Shown here: positions 6,193-13,921 of the stretch, in pieces
Layout of the letters: every line of letters starts with the position of its first letter
Numbering within the stretch: position 1 is the first letter of the stretch
Source of the DNA: JBEIFW01 sp044370695
GTDB taxonomy: Bacteria > Actinomycetota > Acidimicrobiia > Acidimicrobiales > Ilumatobacteraceae
DNA: 18,124 nucleotides
Assembly: GCA_044370695.1 (NCBI GenBank)
Contig: JBILVB010000076.1
Location: 1 to 18,124, forward strand
Reading direction: 5' to 3'
The notes under the pieces: generated by a model
Database searches by the model: none
What the model saw: the letters and a program-made list of their open reading frames with translations, nothing else
What the model was told of the DNA's origin: nothing
Position numbers and translations under genes: made by a program

Positions 6193-7032
6193 TCAGGCCG
6201 TGGCGAGGATCTCGCCGTGGAGCACGACGAACAGCCCGTCGGGGTCGTCGGCCCAGCGTTCGAACGCCGCGGCGATCGCCGCCAGCTCGTCGGGGGTCGT
6301 GAGGCCGTAGCCGAGGGTCTGCTCGGCGAAGGCGCTGGTGCGCACCCGGTCGGCCCACGTCCCGCCCCACCAGGCCCGCTCCTCGGCCGTGTGGAACGTC
6401 CACGTCGAGGTGGTCACCCGGACCTCGGCGAACCCCGCGGCGCGGGCCCAGCGGTGCAGGGACCGCCCGGCGTCCGCGTCGGCCCGGTTGCGGCGGGTGA
6501 GGTCGTGGTAAAGGGCCATCCAGCGGTCGAGCGCCGGGTCGGCCGGCGACCACACGAAGCCGCCGTAGTCGCTGTCGCGCGCTGCGACCAGCCCGCCGGG
6601 CCGGGTGACGCGACGCCATTCGGCGAGCGCGGCCACCGGGTCGCTCAGGTGCTGGAGCACCTGGTGCGCGAACACGACGTCGACGGAGTCGTCGCCGAGC
6701 CCGAGGGCGTAGGCGTCGCCGACGGCGAAGCGCAGGTTCGCCCGGCGGTGCTCGTCGGCGGCCTGCGCCACGACACCGGCGACCCGGTCGAGTCCGAGCA
6801 CCGGGCCCGGCGCCACCGCGTCGGCCAGGTCGGCGGTGATCGTGCCGGGCCCGCAGCCGACGTCGACGAGCCGTAGGCCGGGCCGCAGGTGGGGGAGCAG
6901 GAACCCCGCCGAGTTGGCGGCGGTCCGCCAGCGGTGGCTGCGCAGCACCGACTCGTGGTGCCCGTGCGAGTACGTGTCGGCCGCCGTTCGGCCCGTGTCG
7001 GTGCGGCCCGTGTCGGTGCGGCCCGTGTCCAT
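6193..7032 (-). CDS. Class I SAM-dependent methyltransferase
   Basis: A 279-residue methyltransferase of the UbiE/Methyltransf_11 type. Motif I is VDVGCGPGT (56-64). The acidic ribose-binding residue is D82 in LGLDRV. D106 in GDAYAL binds adenine, and HQVLQHLSDP (123-132) with RVTRPGGLV (141-149) completes the fold. The substrate is not identifiable. The conserved family sequence starts around DTYSHGHHESVLRSHRWRTA (19-38). Before it come three copies of DTGRT encoded by a 15-base repeat. The start is ambiguous. The ATG at 7032 is annotated here. A GTG at 7056 overlaps the upstream stop as GTGA, like the junction two genes earlier, and would add eight residues. It is the last gene of the pgi run and is probably translationally coupled. 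Confidence 0.88.
   Translation of the reverse strand: MDTGRTDTGRTDTGRTAADTYSHGHHESVLRSHRWRTAANSAGFLLPHLRPGLRLVDVGCGPGTITADLADAVAPGPVLGLDRVAGVVAQAADEHRRANLRFAVGDAYALGLGDDSVDVVFAHQVLQHLSDPVAALAEWRRVTRPGGLVAARDSDYGGFVWSPADPALDRWMALYHDLTRRNRADADAGRSLHRWARAAGFAEVRVTTSTWTFHTAEERAWWGGTWADRVRTSAFAEQTLGYGLTTPDELAAIAAAFERWADDPDGLFVVLHGEILATA
6991..7030 (-). repeat. 15-base in-frame tandem repeat at the methyltransferase N-terminus
   Basis: gcccgtgtcggtgcg occurs twice exactly (6991-7005, 7006-7020), followed by a partial copy to 7030 that joins the ATG. On the minus strand it encodes the pentapeptide DTGRT three times, directly after the start methionine. The unit is a multiple of three, so copy-number change would lengthen the N-terminus without a frameshift. 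Confidence 0.85.
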
Positions 7033-7052
7033 GGCGCCGGGCCGGGCGGCCG

Positions 7053-8075
7053 TCACCAGCCCCGCAGGTCGACCGGCCAGCGGTCGAGCACCTCGGCGTC
7101 GAGCCCCGGGCCGTCGGCCACCCAGAGTTGCTCGTGGTAGGCGATCGTCGGGTCGACGTGCGCGGGCCGCAGCAGTACCCGGTCGCCGGGGCGCACCCCT
7201 TGCGGGCCCGGCACGAAGGTGGCGTGCTCGTCCGAGCAGAACCGCAGCGCGCCGAACCCGTCGTCCATCGCCGGGTTGCCGTGGTCCATCCCGAAGGTCT
7301 TCAACCCGGCGTCGCACACCGCCCACCGGGGCCGCGCCGAGAGCACCGTGGCCACGGTGCGCAGCGCCGGCTCGAACGGCAGGCCGAGCTGGCCGTAGTG
7401 GGTGTCCATGAGGGCGTAGGAGCCGGCCTGGACCTCGGTGACCCGGTCGTGGAGGTCGTAGGTACCGGTGCCGCCCGAGGAGATCACCTCGCCGCCGACG
7501 TCGGCGTGGGCGGCGAGCAGGACGTCGACTGCGGCGGCCACCCGGGCCCGCTGATCGGCCCGGTCGAGCACCATCATGAGATGGCCCTCGTAACCCATCA
7601 CGCCCCGGACGCTCAGCCCGGCGCGGCGCGCCCGATCGGCCAGGCGGCCGGCGTCGTCGGGCGCGCAACCACAGCGGGGCAGGCCGATGTCGACGTCGAC
7701 GAGCACCTCGGTGAGCCCGGCGGCGGCCGCGGCGTCGACGGTGGCGTCGGAGTCGACCGCGACGGTGATCCGGGCGCCGGCGCGCGCCGCGCCGGCCAGT
7801 GCGGTGAGCCGGGCCGGGTCGAGCACCTCGTTCGCGACGAGCAGGTCCTCGCCGAGACCTGCGGCCGCCATCCCGAGCGCCTCTCGCGGCGTCGCGCACG
7901 TGAAGTGGCGATGGCCGATCGCGACTTGGCGGGCGGCGAGCGCGGTCGACTTGTGGGCCTTGACGTGGGGTCGCAGCGCCGGCCCGGGCCGGGCGTCGGC
8001 CATCCGGGCCAGGTTGCGGTCGAACGCCGGGCCGTCGACGACGAGCGCGGGGGTCGCGAGTTCGGCGACCTTCAC
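7053..8075 (-). CDS. PLP-dependent D-threonine aldolase / D-serine dehydratase-like enzyme
   Basis: A 340-residue fold-type III (alanine racemase N-terminal domain) PLP enzyme. LATPALVVDGPAFDRN (6-21) begins the barrel. RPHVKAHKS (35-43) carries the PLP lysine. SSGGTGTYD (199-207) is the phosphate-binding glycine loop. The C-terminal metal-site motif reads PAHVDPTIAYHEQLWV, with H306 and D308. In this group H-x-D is known from D-threonine aldolases, whereas eukaryotic D-serine dehydratases have H-x-C, so an aldolase is slightly favoured. The reaction would be metal-assisted cleavage or dehydration of a D-beta-hydroxy amino acid. The start GTG at 8075 overlaps the pgi stop as GTGA. A longer in-frame version from 8258 would shadow pgi and add unconserved sequence. 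Alternatives are a D-serine deaminase or an amino-acid racemase-like enzyme. Confidence 0.87.
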   Translation of the reverse strand: MKVAELATPALVVDGPAFDRNLARMADARPGPALRPHVKAHKSTALAARQVAIGHRHFTCATPREALGMAAAGLGEDLLVANEVLDPARLTALAGAARAGARITVAVDSDATVDAAAAAGLTEVLVDVDIGLPRCGCAPDDAGRLADRARRAGLSVRGVMGYEGHLMMVLDRADQRARVAAAVDVLLAAHADVGGEVISSGGTGTYDLHDRVTEVQAGSYALMDTHYGQLGLPFEPALRTVATVLSARPRWAVCDAGLKTFGMDHGNPAMDDGFGALRFCSDEHATFVPGPQGVRPGDRVLLRPAHVDPTIAYHEQLWVADGPGLDAEVLDRWPVDLRGW

Positions 8076-9718
8076 GGGTGTGCCGATCCGGGTTCGGACG
8101 GTTCGCGGCGCAACGACCGGTACCGCCGGATCAACGCGTCGGTGGAGGCGTCGTGGGCCGGCGGCGGGTCCTCGACGGCCTGCAACGCCGCGACGATGCG
8201 ACCGGCGAGCACCTTGCCCAGCTCGACGCCCCACTGGTCGAACGAGTCGACACCCCACACGACGCCCTGGGTGAACACCTTGTGCTCGTACAGCGCCACG
8301 AGCTCACCGAGTCGTGAGGGGCCGAGCCGGTCCCCGAGCAGCACCGTCGTCGGCCGGTTCCCGGGGAAGGTCTTGTGGGCGACGAGGTGTTCCGGGGTGC
8401 CCTCGGCCCGCACCTCGCCCTCGGTGCGCCCGAAGGCCAGCGCTTCGGCCTGTGCGAACAGGTTGGCCAGCAGCAGGTCGTGGTGGTCGCCGAGATCGTG
8501 CACCGGGCGAGCGAACCCGATGAGGTCGACCGGCACGACGTCGGTGCCCTGGTGCAGCAGCTGGAAGTAGGCGTGCTGGCCGTTGGTGCCCGGGGTGCCC
8601 CACACCACCGGTCCGGTCGCGTACGGCACCGGGGTGCCGTCGAGGGTGACCCGCTTGCCGTTCGACTCCATGTCGAGCTGCTGCAGGTACGCGGGGAACA
8701 GGGCGAGTTCGTCGCAGTAGGGGACCACGGCGTGCGCGGCCGAGCCGAGGAAGTTGCGTTCCCAGATCCCGAGCAGGCCGAGCAGCATCGGGACGTTGCG
8801 CTCCGGGGGTTCGCCCGCCATGTGCTCGTCGACGGTGCGCATGCCGGCCAGCAGTTGGCGGAAGTACGCCGGGCCGACGGCGATCATCAGCGACAGCCCG
8901 ATCGCCGAATCGAGCGAGTACCGACCGCCGACCCAGTCCCAGAACCCGAACATCGCTGCCGGGTCGATCCCGAACGCGGCCACCGCCGCGGTGTTGGTTG
9001 ACACCGCAACCATGTGCCGGGCCACGGCGGGCTCGCCGAGCACGCTCGTCAGCCACGTCCGGGCGCTGCGGGCGTTGGTCATCGTCTCGAGGGTCGTGAA
9101 CGTCTTGGAGGACACGACGAACAGCGTCTCGGCCGGGTCGAGGTCGAGGGTCGCTTCGCGCAGGTCGCTGCCGTCGACGTTGGACACGAACCGGAACCGC
9201 AGCTCCCGGGTGCCCCAGGCTCGCAACGCCCGGGTGGCCATCGCCGGGCCGAGGTCGCTGCCGCCGATCCCGATGTTGACCACGTTGCGGATCCTGCGAC
9301 CCGTGTGCCCGAGCCAGGTACCCGAGCGGACCCGGTCGGCGAACAGCGCCATGCGGTCGAGCGTCTCGTGGACTGCGGGCACGACGTCGACTCCGTCGAC
9401 GGTGATCGCCGTGGTGCGCGGGGCCCGCAGCGCAACGTGGAGCGCCGCCCGGTCCTCGGTGACGTTGACCCGCTCCCCGCGAGCCATCGCCTCGAAGCGT
9501 TCGGGTACCCCGGCGACGTGGGCCAACTCGCACAACAGCTCGACGGCTCGCAGCGTCACCCGTTGCTTGGAAAGGTCGACGGCGAACCCGCCGACGTCGA
9601 GCGTCAGACGCCGGGCGCGGTCGGGTTCGGCGGCGAACAGCGCCCGCAGGTCGAGCCCGGCCACTGCGCGGGCATGGTCGGCCAGCGCCGCCCACACCGG
9701 GGTCTGGTCGATGCGCAC
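8072..9718 (-). CDS. pgi: Glucose-6-phosphate isomerase
   Basis: Interconverts glucose 6-phosphate and fructose 6-phosphate in glycolysis and gluconeogenesis. The 548 residues match the long bacterial/eukaryotic form. Signature segments are NIGIGGSDLGP (148-158), SSKTFTT (203-209), DWVGGRYSLDSAIGL (261-275), ESNGK with the catalytic E351, GTNGQHAYFQLLHQG (377-391, H382) and GVDSFDQWGVELGK (489-502, K502). All catalytic positions are present. The start is a GTG with no Shine-Dalgarno sequence. CAGGCT lies six bases upstream, consistent with a leaderless transcript. It heads a minus-strand run with the PLP enzyme (GTGA overlap) and the methyltransferase. The start lies only 26 bases from the divergent thioesterase start. 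Confidence 0.97.
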   Translation of the reverse strand: MRIDQTPVWAALADHARAVAGLDLRALFAAEPDRARRLTLDVGGFAVDLSKQRVTLRAVELLCELAHVAGVPERFEAMARGERVNVTEDRAALHVALRAPRTTAITVDGVDVVPAVHETLDRMALFADRVRSGTWLGHTGRRIRNVVNIGIGGSDLGPAMATRALRAWGTRELRFRFVSNVDGSDLREATLDLDPAETLFVVSSKTFTTLETMTNARSARTWLTSVLGEPAVARHMVAVSTNTAAVAAFGIDPAAMFGFWDWVGGRYSLDSAIGLSLMIAVGPAYFRQLLAGMRTVDEHMAGEPPERNVPMLLGLLGIWERNFLGSAAHAVVPYCDELALFPAYLQQLDMESNGKRVTLDGTPVPYATGPVVWGTPGTNGQHAYFQLLHQGTDVVPVDLIGFARPVHDLGDHHDLLLANLFAQAEALAFGRTEGEVRAEGTPEHLVAHKTFPGNRPTTVLLGDRLGPSRLGELVALYEHKVFTQGVVWGVDSFDQWGVELGKVLAGRIVAALQAVEDPPPAHDASTDALIRRYRSLRREPSEPGSAHP

Positions 9719-9724
9719 CGGACC

Positions 9725-9737
9725 AGCCTGCCACGCT
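9725..9737. promoter_or_regulatory. Back-to-back -10 boxes of the pgi and thioesterase genes
   Basis: For pgi, the minus-strand hexamer CAGGCT (9725-9730) precedes the GTG by six bases. For the thioesterase, the plus-strand hexamer CACGCT (9732-9737) precedes its GTG by seven bases. They are separated by one base, and ccagc/gctgg arms (9723-9727, 9735-9739) form a short inverted repeat over both. Any -35 sites would lie in or next to the opposite coding region. Confidence 0.35.
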
Positions 9738-9744
9738 GGGGGGC

Positions 9745-10554
9745 GTGGCCGTCTCGCTCCATCCCGTGACCGACCTGCGTTCCCTGTTGGAACTCGACGT
9801 GGTGAAGCCCGACGCGTTCCTCGGCGCCAGCCCCGGGTACGGCTGGGGCCGGCTCTACGGCGGCCAGGTCGTCGCGCAGGCGTTGATGGCCGCCGGGCGC
9901 ACGGTCGGCGAGGGCTTCCACGCCCACTCGTTGCACGCCTACTTCGTGCGGGCCGGTCAGGAGGATCAGCCGGTGCTGTACGAGGTCGACCGGGTGCGCG
10001 ACGGCCGCTCGTTCGTCACCCGCCAGGTCGTCGCCCACCAGGCCGGTGGGGCGATCCTCACGTTGTCTGCGAGCTTCCAGCGCGACGAAGAAGGCCCCGA
10101 GCATCCCGGCGCGGTCCCGCCGCCCGACGTGCCCGACCCCGACGGCCTGGCCCGTGACCCCGACGAGGAGCTGTTCTTCGACGCCCGTCGGGTGCGCGAG
10201 GAGCGTGAGCCGCAACCCTGGCGGCTGTCGTGGGCCCGGGCGCTCGGACCGCTCGGCGACGACCGGCTCGTGCACGCCTGCGCGTTCGCGTACCTGAGCG
10301 ACAACGACCCGATGGGGGTCATCATGCTGCAGCACCCCCGGTACCCGGACTGGGACGCGCTGCTGAGCTCCAGCCTGGACCACGCCGTGTGGATCCATCG
10401 GCCGTTCCGGGCCGACGAGTGGCTGCTCGTCGAATCGGCCGGATCGGGCCTCGCGCACTCGCGGGGCTTGTCCACGGCGCGCGTGTTCGACCGGCACGGC
10501 CACCACGTGGCCTCCGTGGCCCAGGAGGGACTCGGCCGCGAGAAGCGGACGTGA
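9745..10554 (+). CDS. Acyl-CoA thioesterase II (TesB family)
   Basis: A 269-residue double-hotdog thioesterase that releases fatty acid and CoA from acyl-CoA. The N-terminal hotdog has LYGGQVVAQAL (37-47), HSLHAYFVRAG (61-71) and VDRVRDGRSFVTRQV (81-95). The C-terminal hotdog has SLDHAVWIHRPFRADEWLL (210-228), where D212 corresponds to the TesB catalytic aspartate, and VAQEGLGR (258-265) with the catalytic glutamine Q260. The third catalytic position (threonine in E. coli) is not clear; a serine at 231 or 234 may serve. Length is slightly below the E. coli enzyme (286). The GTG start has no separate Shine-Dalgarno sequence apart from a G-run. It is divergent from pgi and convergent with the wax ester synthase, suggesting but not proving a lipid-turnover link. 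Confidence 0.92.
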   Translation: MAVSLHPVTDLRSLLELDVVKPDAFLGASPGYGWGRLYGGQVVAQALMAAGRTVGEGFHAHSLHAYFVRAGQEDQPVLYEVDRVRDGRSFVTRQVVAHQAGGAILTLSASFQRDEEGPEHPGAVPPPDVPDPDGLARDPDEELFFDARRVREEREPQPWRLSWARALGPLGDDRLVHACAFAYLSDNDPMGVIMLQHPRYPDWDALLSSSLDHAVWIHRPFRADEWLLVESAGSGLAHSRGLSTARVFDRHGHHVASVAQEGLGREKRT

Positions 10555-10576
10555 CGACGCCGCGGCGGGTCCGGGA

Positions 10577-12052
10577 TCAGACCGCCGCGAGCAGCTCGTC
10601 GGTGGCGTCGTGCAGCATCCCGGCGAGATCCCACACGTCGGGCACGAGCTCACGGTCGACGACGATCCCGAAATCGAGGTTGCCGCAGTAGGACTGCACC
10701 GTGATGTTGAGCCCCTGGCCGTCGGCGACCGCGGACACCGGATAGAAGTGCTCGAGGCGGGCCCCGGCCGAATACAGCGGGGCCGACGGGCCGGGAACGT
10801 TGGAGATGATCAGGTTGAACGGCGGGTTCAACCGGTCGGCGATCCGGGTGCGGCTGTAGAGCCGCATGGCCCGCGCGGCGACCGCCGGAGGAGCGAAGCG
10901 GGTCACGTCCTGGAGCACCTCGGCCGGGATGGCGGCGTGCATGTCCTTGGCCGCCTGCATCGCGCCGCGGATCGCGTACAGACGCTCCACCGGGTCCTCG
11001 AGGTGCGTCGCAAGGTTCGCGAGCAACGCCGACACCCGGTTCTCGTAGGTGTCGGACTCCCCGCCGGTGCGGATGGAGACCGGCACCATCGCCACCAACG
11101 GCTCGTCGGGCAGCGCGTCGTGGTGCGAGAGGTAGCGACGCAGTGCGCCCGAGCAGATGGCCATCACGACGTCGTTGAACGTGCAACCGAGCGCCGACTT
11201 GATCGCCTTGGCGTCGGCGAGCGGGACGGTCGTGAACGCGAACCGGCGATGCGGGCTGATCGAGCGGTTCCACGGGGTGCGCGGTGCCGCCGTCGGCGGC
11301 AGCGCCGGGGGCTGGTCGAGCTCGTGACCGCCCCGAAGCCGTTGGCGCAGCAGGTCGCCGACCGGGCCGGGAAGCGGTTGGGCCAGCAGGTCGGCCATGG
11401 CCCGCAGCCCGCCCGAGCGGGTGCTCGCCGCGAGCTCTCGCAGCACCCTGACGTTGAACCGGATCAGCTTCTCCGGGCGCCGCAGGAGCTCGACGACGGT
11501 GCGCTGCAACAGTTCGGTGTCGGTGGGCAACTCCTCGGGGGCCCACGTGTCGGCCGGGGGCCGGGGCCGCGCCGCGGGGTCGGTGTCGAGCAGCGCCATG
11601 AGCATCTGGGCGCCCGACGCCCCGTCGATGGTCGCGTGGTGGATCTTCGTCAATTGCGCGATCCGGCCGCCCGCGAGGCCCTCGATCACGTACAGCTCCC
11701 ACAGCGGCCGCGACCGATCCAGTGGTCGGGCGATGATGCGCGACACCACCTCGGCGAGCTGGACGTCGGTACCCGGCGGGGGTACGGCGTGGTGGCGGAC
11801 GTGGAAGTCGATGTCGAACGACGGGTCCTCGACCCAGTACGGCAGGTCGAGCCCGAGGGGCACCTCGGCGAGCCGGCGGCGGAACGGCCCGAGCAGGTGC
11901 AGCCGTTCGGCGATCAGCTGCTTGGTCGCCTCGAGACCGGCGCCGCCGGGGGCCTCGCTGGGGTCGTAGACGTTGAGCGAGCACACGTGGCCGTACTGGG
12001 TCGGACCCTCCATGTTGAGGAAGCTCGCATCCACCCCGCTCAGCTGCCGCAT
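10577..12052 (-). CDS. Wax ester synthase / diacylglycerol O-acyltransferase
   Basis: A 491-residue bifunctional WS/DGAT that esterifies fatty alcohols or diacylglycerol with acyl-CoA, making storage lipid at the membrane. The N-terminal LSGVDASFLNME (4-15) is typical of the family. PLDRSRPLWELYVIEGL spans 110-126. The active-site motif HHxxxDG is intact as HHATIDG (138-144). The second domain includes FNDVVMAICSGALRRYL and the closing NLIISNVPGP motif. Length and motif spacing are normal. The ATG at 12052 is chosen because AGGAGG lies five bases upstream. An in-frame GTG at 12058 falls inside that Shine-Dalgarno sequence. Actinobacteria often carry several such genes, and this copy stands alone. 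It converges on the thioesterase with a 22-base gap. Confidence 0.95.
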   Translation of the reverse strand: MRQLSGVDASFLNMEGPTQYGHVCSLNVYDPSEAPGGAGLEATKQLIAERLHLLGPFRRRLAEVPLGLDLPYWVEDPSFDIDFHVRHHAVPPPGTDVQLAEVVSRIIARPLDRSRPLWELYVIEGLAGGRIAQLTKIHHATIDGASGAQMLMALLDTDPAARPRPPADTWAPEELPTDTELLQRTVVELLRRPEKLIRFNVRVLRELAASTRSGGLRAMADLLAQPLPGPVGDLLRQRLRGGHELDQPPALPPTAAPRTPWNRSISPHRRFAFTTVPLADAKAIKSALGCTFNDVVMAICSGALRRYLSHHDALPDEPLVAMVPVSIRTGGESDTYENRVSALLANLATHLEDPVERLYAIRGAMQAAKDMHAAIPAEVLQDVTRFAPPAVAARAMRLYSRTRIADRLNPPFNLIISNVPGPSAPLYSAGARLEHFYPVSAVADGQGLNITVQSYCGNLDFGIVVDRELVPDVWDLAGMLHDATDELLAAV

Positions 12053-12057
12053 GCACA

Positions 12058-12081
12058 CCTCCTGATGCCAGAACGAAGATA
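12058..12081 (-). promoter_or_regulatory. Shine-Dalgarno and -10 of the WS/DGAT gene
   Basis: On the minus strand AGGAGG (12058-12063) is five bases before the ATG. TATCTT (12076-12081) fits the TANNNT -10 consensus and would give a short leader of about 16 bases. No clear -35 is visible. The Shine-Dalgarno call is firmer than the -10. Confidence 0.5.
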
Positions 12082-12134
12082 CGCCGGTTGAGCTGGGCGA
12101 ATGCGACCGGAGTCGGGTGACATCCGTCGTCTGC

Positions 12135-12140
12135 TAGGAC
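12135..12140 (+). promoter_or_regulatory. Possible -10 of the metallohydrolase gene
   Basis: TAGGAC ends six bases before the ATG at 12147, the same spacing as the TAGGGT boxes at 14212 and 14284. The last base departs from TANNNT, and the AGGA inside it could instead act as a Shine-Dalgarno sequence. Both readings are open. Confidence 0.3.
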
Positions 12141-12146
12141 GGCCGC

Positions 12147-13109
12147 ATGGCGACCCGGTTCCCTCCGTACCGCACAGGGCTCCATGAACTCGGCGACGAC
12201 GTGTTCGCGTACCTCCAACCCGACGGTGGCTGGGGATGGAGCAACGCGGGTCTCGTCGTCGGCGACGGGGTCTCGTTGCTCGTCGACACGCTCTTCGACC
12301 TGAAGCTGACCGCCGGGATGCTCGACGCGATGGCGCCGGCGACGGCGGCGGCGCCCATCGCGACGGTGGTCAACACGCACGCGAACGGCGACCACTGCTA
12401 CGGCAACCAGCTGGTGGCCGGCGCCGACATCGTCACGTCGAGCGCGGCGGCCGAGGAGATGGCCGAGGTGCCGCCGGCGATGCTCGCCGCGCTCAACCGG
12501 GCTCCCGGCGCGATCGGCGAGCTGTTCCGGTCGTTCTTCGGGGCGTTCGAGTTCGACGGCATCGAACCACCGCCGCCGACGCGCACCTTCGACGGCCGCC
12601 TCGATCTCGACGTCGGCGGTCGCGCGGTCGAGCTGCTCGAGGTCGGGCCCGCCCACACCCGGGGCGACGTGCTCGTGCACCTGCCCAACGAACGGGTCGT
12701 GTTCACCGGCGACATCCTGTTCATCGGTGGGACCCCGATCGTGTGGGCCGGGCCGCTGTCGAACTGGATCGCCGCGTGCGACCTGATGCTCGGCCTCGAC
12801 GTCGAGACCGTCGTACCCGGCCACGGGCCCGTCACGGACCGCTCGGGGATCGTGGCCGTGCGCGACTACCTGGTGTTCGTCGAGTCGGAAGCGACCGAAC
12901 GGTTCCGGGCCGGCGTCGACGCGTTCGACGCCGCGCGCGAGATCGCCCGGGACGCGTTCGGCGGCCGGGCGTTCGGGTCCTGGGGCGAGTTCGGGCGCAT
13001 CGCCGTCAACGTGGAGACGGTGTACCGCACGCTCGATCCGACCCACCGCAGCCCCGACGTCGTCGAGCAGTTCAAGCGGATGGCAGCGCTGGAGCGTGGC
13101 CGGGCATGA
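12147..13109 (+). CDS. Metallo-beta-lactamase-fold hydrolase
   Basis: A 320-residue zinc hydrolase of the MBL superfamily. The first metal motif reads NTHANGDHCYGN (76-87), with H78, D82 and H83, while N80 replaces the usual second histidine. The remaining ligands are H170 (PAHTRGD), D189 (FTGDILF) and H226 (PGHGPV). The H-x-N-x-D-H variant is known in a subset of MBL proteins annotated as cyclase/hydrolase-like or SoxH-like, so the site is probably still functional. The substrate is unknown. An extension from about 230 to the C-terminus is mostly helical and charged. The stop TGA overlaps the next gene's ATG as ATGA, so it is translationally coupled to polyphosphate glucokinase. That pairing is not obviously metabolic. 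Confidence 0.88.
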   Translation: MATRFPPYRTGLHELGDDVFAYLQPDGGWGWSNAGLVVGDGVSLLVDTLFDLKLTAGMLDAMAPATAAAPIATVVNTHANGDHCYGNQLVAGADIVTSSAAAEEMAEVPPAMLAALNRAPGAIGELFRSFFGAFEFDGIEPPPPTRTFDGRLDLDVGGRAVELLEVGPAHTRGDVLVHLPNERVVFTGDILFIGGTPIVWAGPLSNWIAACDLMLGLDVETVVPGHGPVTDRSGIVAVRDYLVFVESEATERFRAGVDAFDAAREIARDAFGGRAFGSWGEFGRIAVNVETVYRTLDPTHRSPDVVEQFKRMAALERGRA

Positions 13110-13921
13110 CGGTCCGCCTGGGGATCGACATCGGCGGTACCGGCATCAAGGGCGCGCCGGTCGACCTGGCGACCGGCACGCTCGTCGCCGAACGCCGGCG
13201 CATCGACACCCCGCCCGGTGCGAGCCCCTCCGACGTGGTCGGCGTGGTGTGCGAGGTCGCCGCGTCGTTCTCGACCGAGGGCCCGATCGGCATCGCGTTC
13301 CCCGGTGTCGTCATCGACGGGATCACCCTGACCGCGGCGAACGTCGGCCCGGACTGGGTGGGCCTCGATGCTGCCGCCCGGTTCGCCGACGCGCTCGGCC
13401 GTCCGGTGCAGGTGATGAACGACGCCGACGCGGCCGGGGTCGCCGAGATGCGCTTCGGCGCAGGCCGCGGCCACGGCGGTGTGGTCGTGGTGCTCACCTT
13501 CGGCACCGGGATCGGCTCGGCGGTGTTCCACCGTGGCGTGCTGGTGCCGAACACCGAACTCGGCCATCTCGAACTCGGTGGCCGTGACGCCGAGGCGTCG
13601 GCGTCGGGCGCGGCGCGCGAGCGCGACGGCCTGTCCTGGGAGGCGTGGGCTGCGCGGGTCGAGCGCTACCTGGGCCACGTCGACTCGCTGCTGTGGCCCG
13701 AGCTGTTCGTCGTCGGGGGCGGGATGAGCAAGGAAGCCGACCGGTGGTTGCCGGCGGTCTCGGTGCGCTGCCCGGTGGTGCCGGCGGCGTTGCGGAACCA
13801 CGCCGGGATCGTCGGGGCGGCCGTGCTCGCCGGCGCCGAGCCCGGGCCCCCCGGCGCGCCGCCCGACGTCGCTCAGGCCGGGGTGGCCCAGATCCAGCCG
13901 TCGCGCTCCGCACAGGGGTAG
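13106..13921 (+). CDS. ppgK: Polyphosphate glucokinase (ROK family)
   Basis: Phosphorylates glucose to glucose 6-phosphate using inorganic polyphosphate (often ATP as well). The phosphate-binding segment GIDIGGTGIKGAPVDL (6-21) is the form typical of strict PPGK proteins, where GIKGAPVD distinguishes them from ordinary ROK kinases. NDADAAGVAEMRFGAG (105-120) holds the catalytic D106. LTFGTGIGSA (130-139) and NTELGHLEL (149-157) follow, and NHAGIVGAAVLAG ends the fold near 243. The classical ROK zinc-binding CxCGxxGC motif is absent, as expected for this subfamily. The last about 28 residues are Pro/Ala-rich and come from the 49-base overlap with the convergent Rieske gene, so they may be an unselected read-through tail. 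The start ATG overlaps the preceding stop. pgi in the same window would use the product. Confidence 0.93.
   Translation: MTVRLGIDIGGTGIKGAPVDLATGTLVAERRRIDTPPGASPSDVVGVVCEVAASFSTEGPIGIAFPGVVIDGITLTAANVGPDWVGLDAAARFADALGRPVQVMNDADAAGVAEMRFGAGRGHGGVVVVLTFGTGIGSAVFHRGVLVPNTELGHLELGGRDAEASASGAARERDGLSWEAWAARVERYLGHVDSLLWPELFVVGGGMSKEADRWLPAVSVRCPVVPAALRNHAGIVGAAVLAGAEPGPPGAPPDVAQAGVAQIQPSRSAQG

Noticed and set aside
5468..6619. Minus-strand open frames across rdgB and the 14-base repeat
   Set aside because: They only mirror rdgB and the repeat (Gly-Ala-Val-Ile-rich period) and have no family features.
10650..13046. 798-codon minus-strand frame
   Set aside because: It is out of frame with the WS/DGAT gene and antisense to the metallohydrolase; Arg/Ala/Pro-rich shadow.
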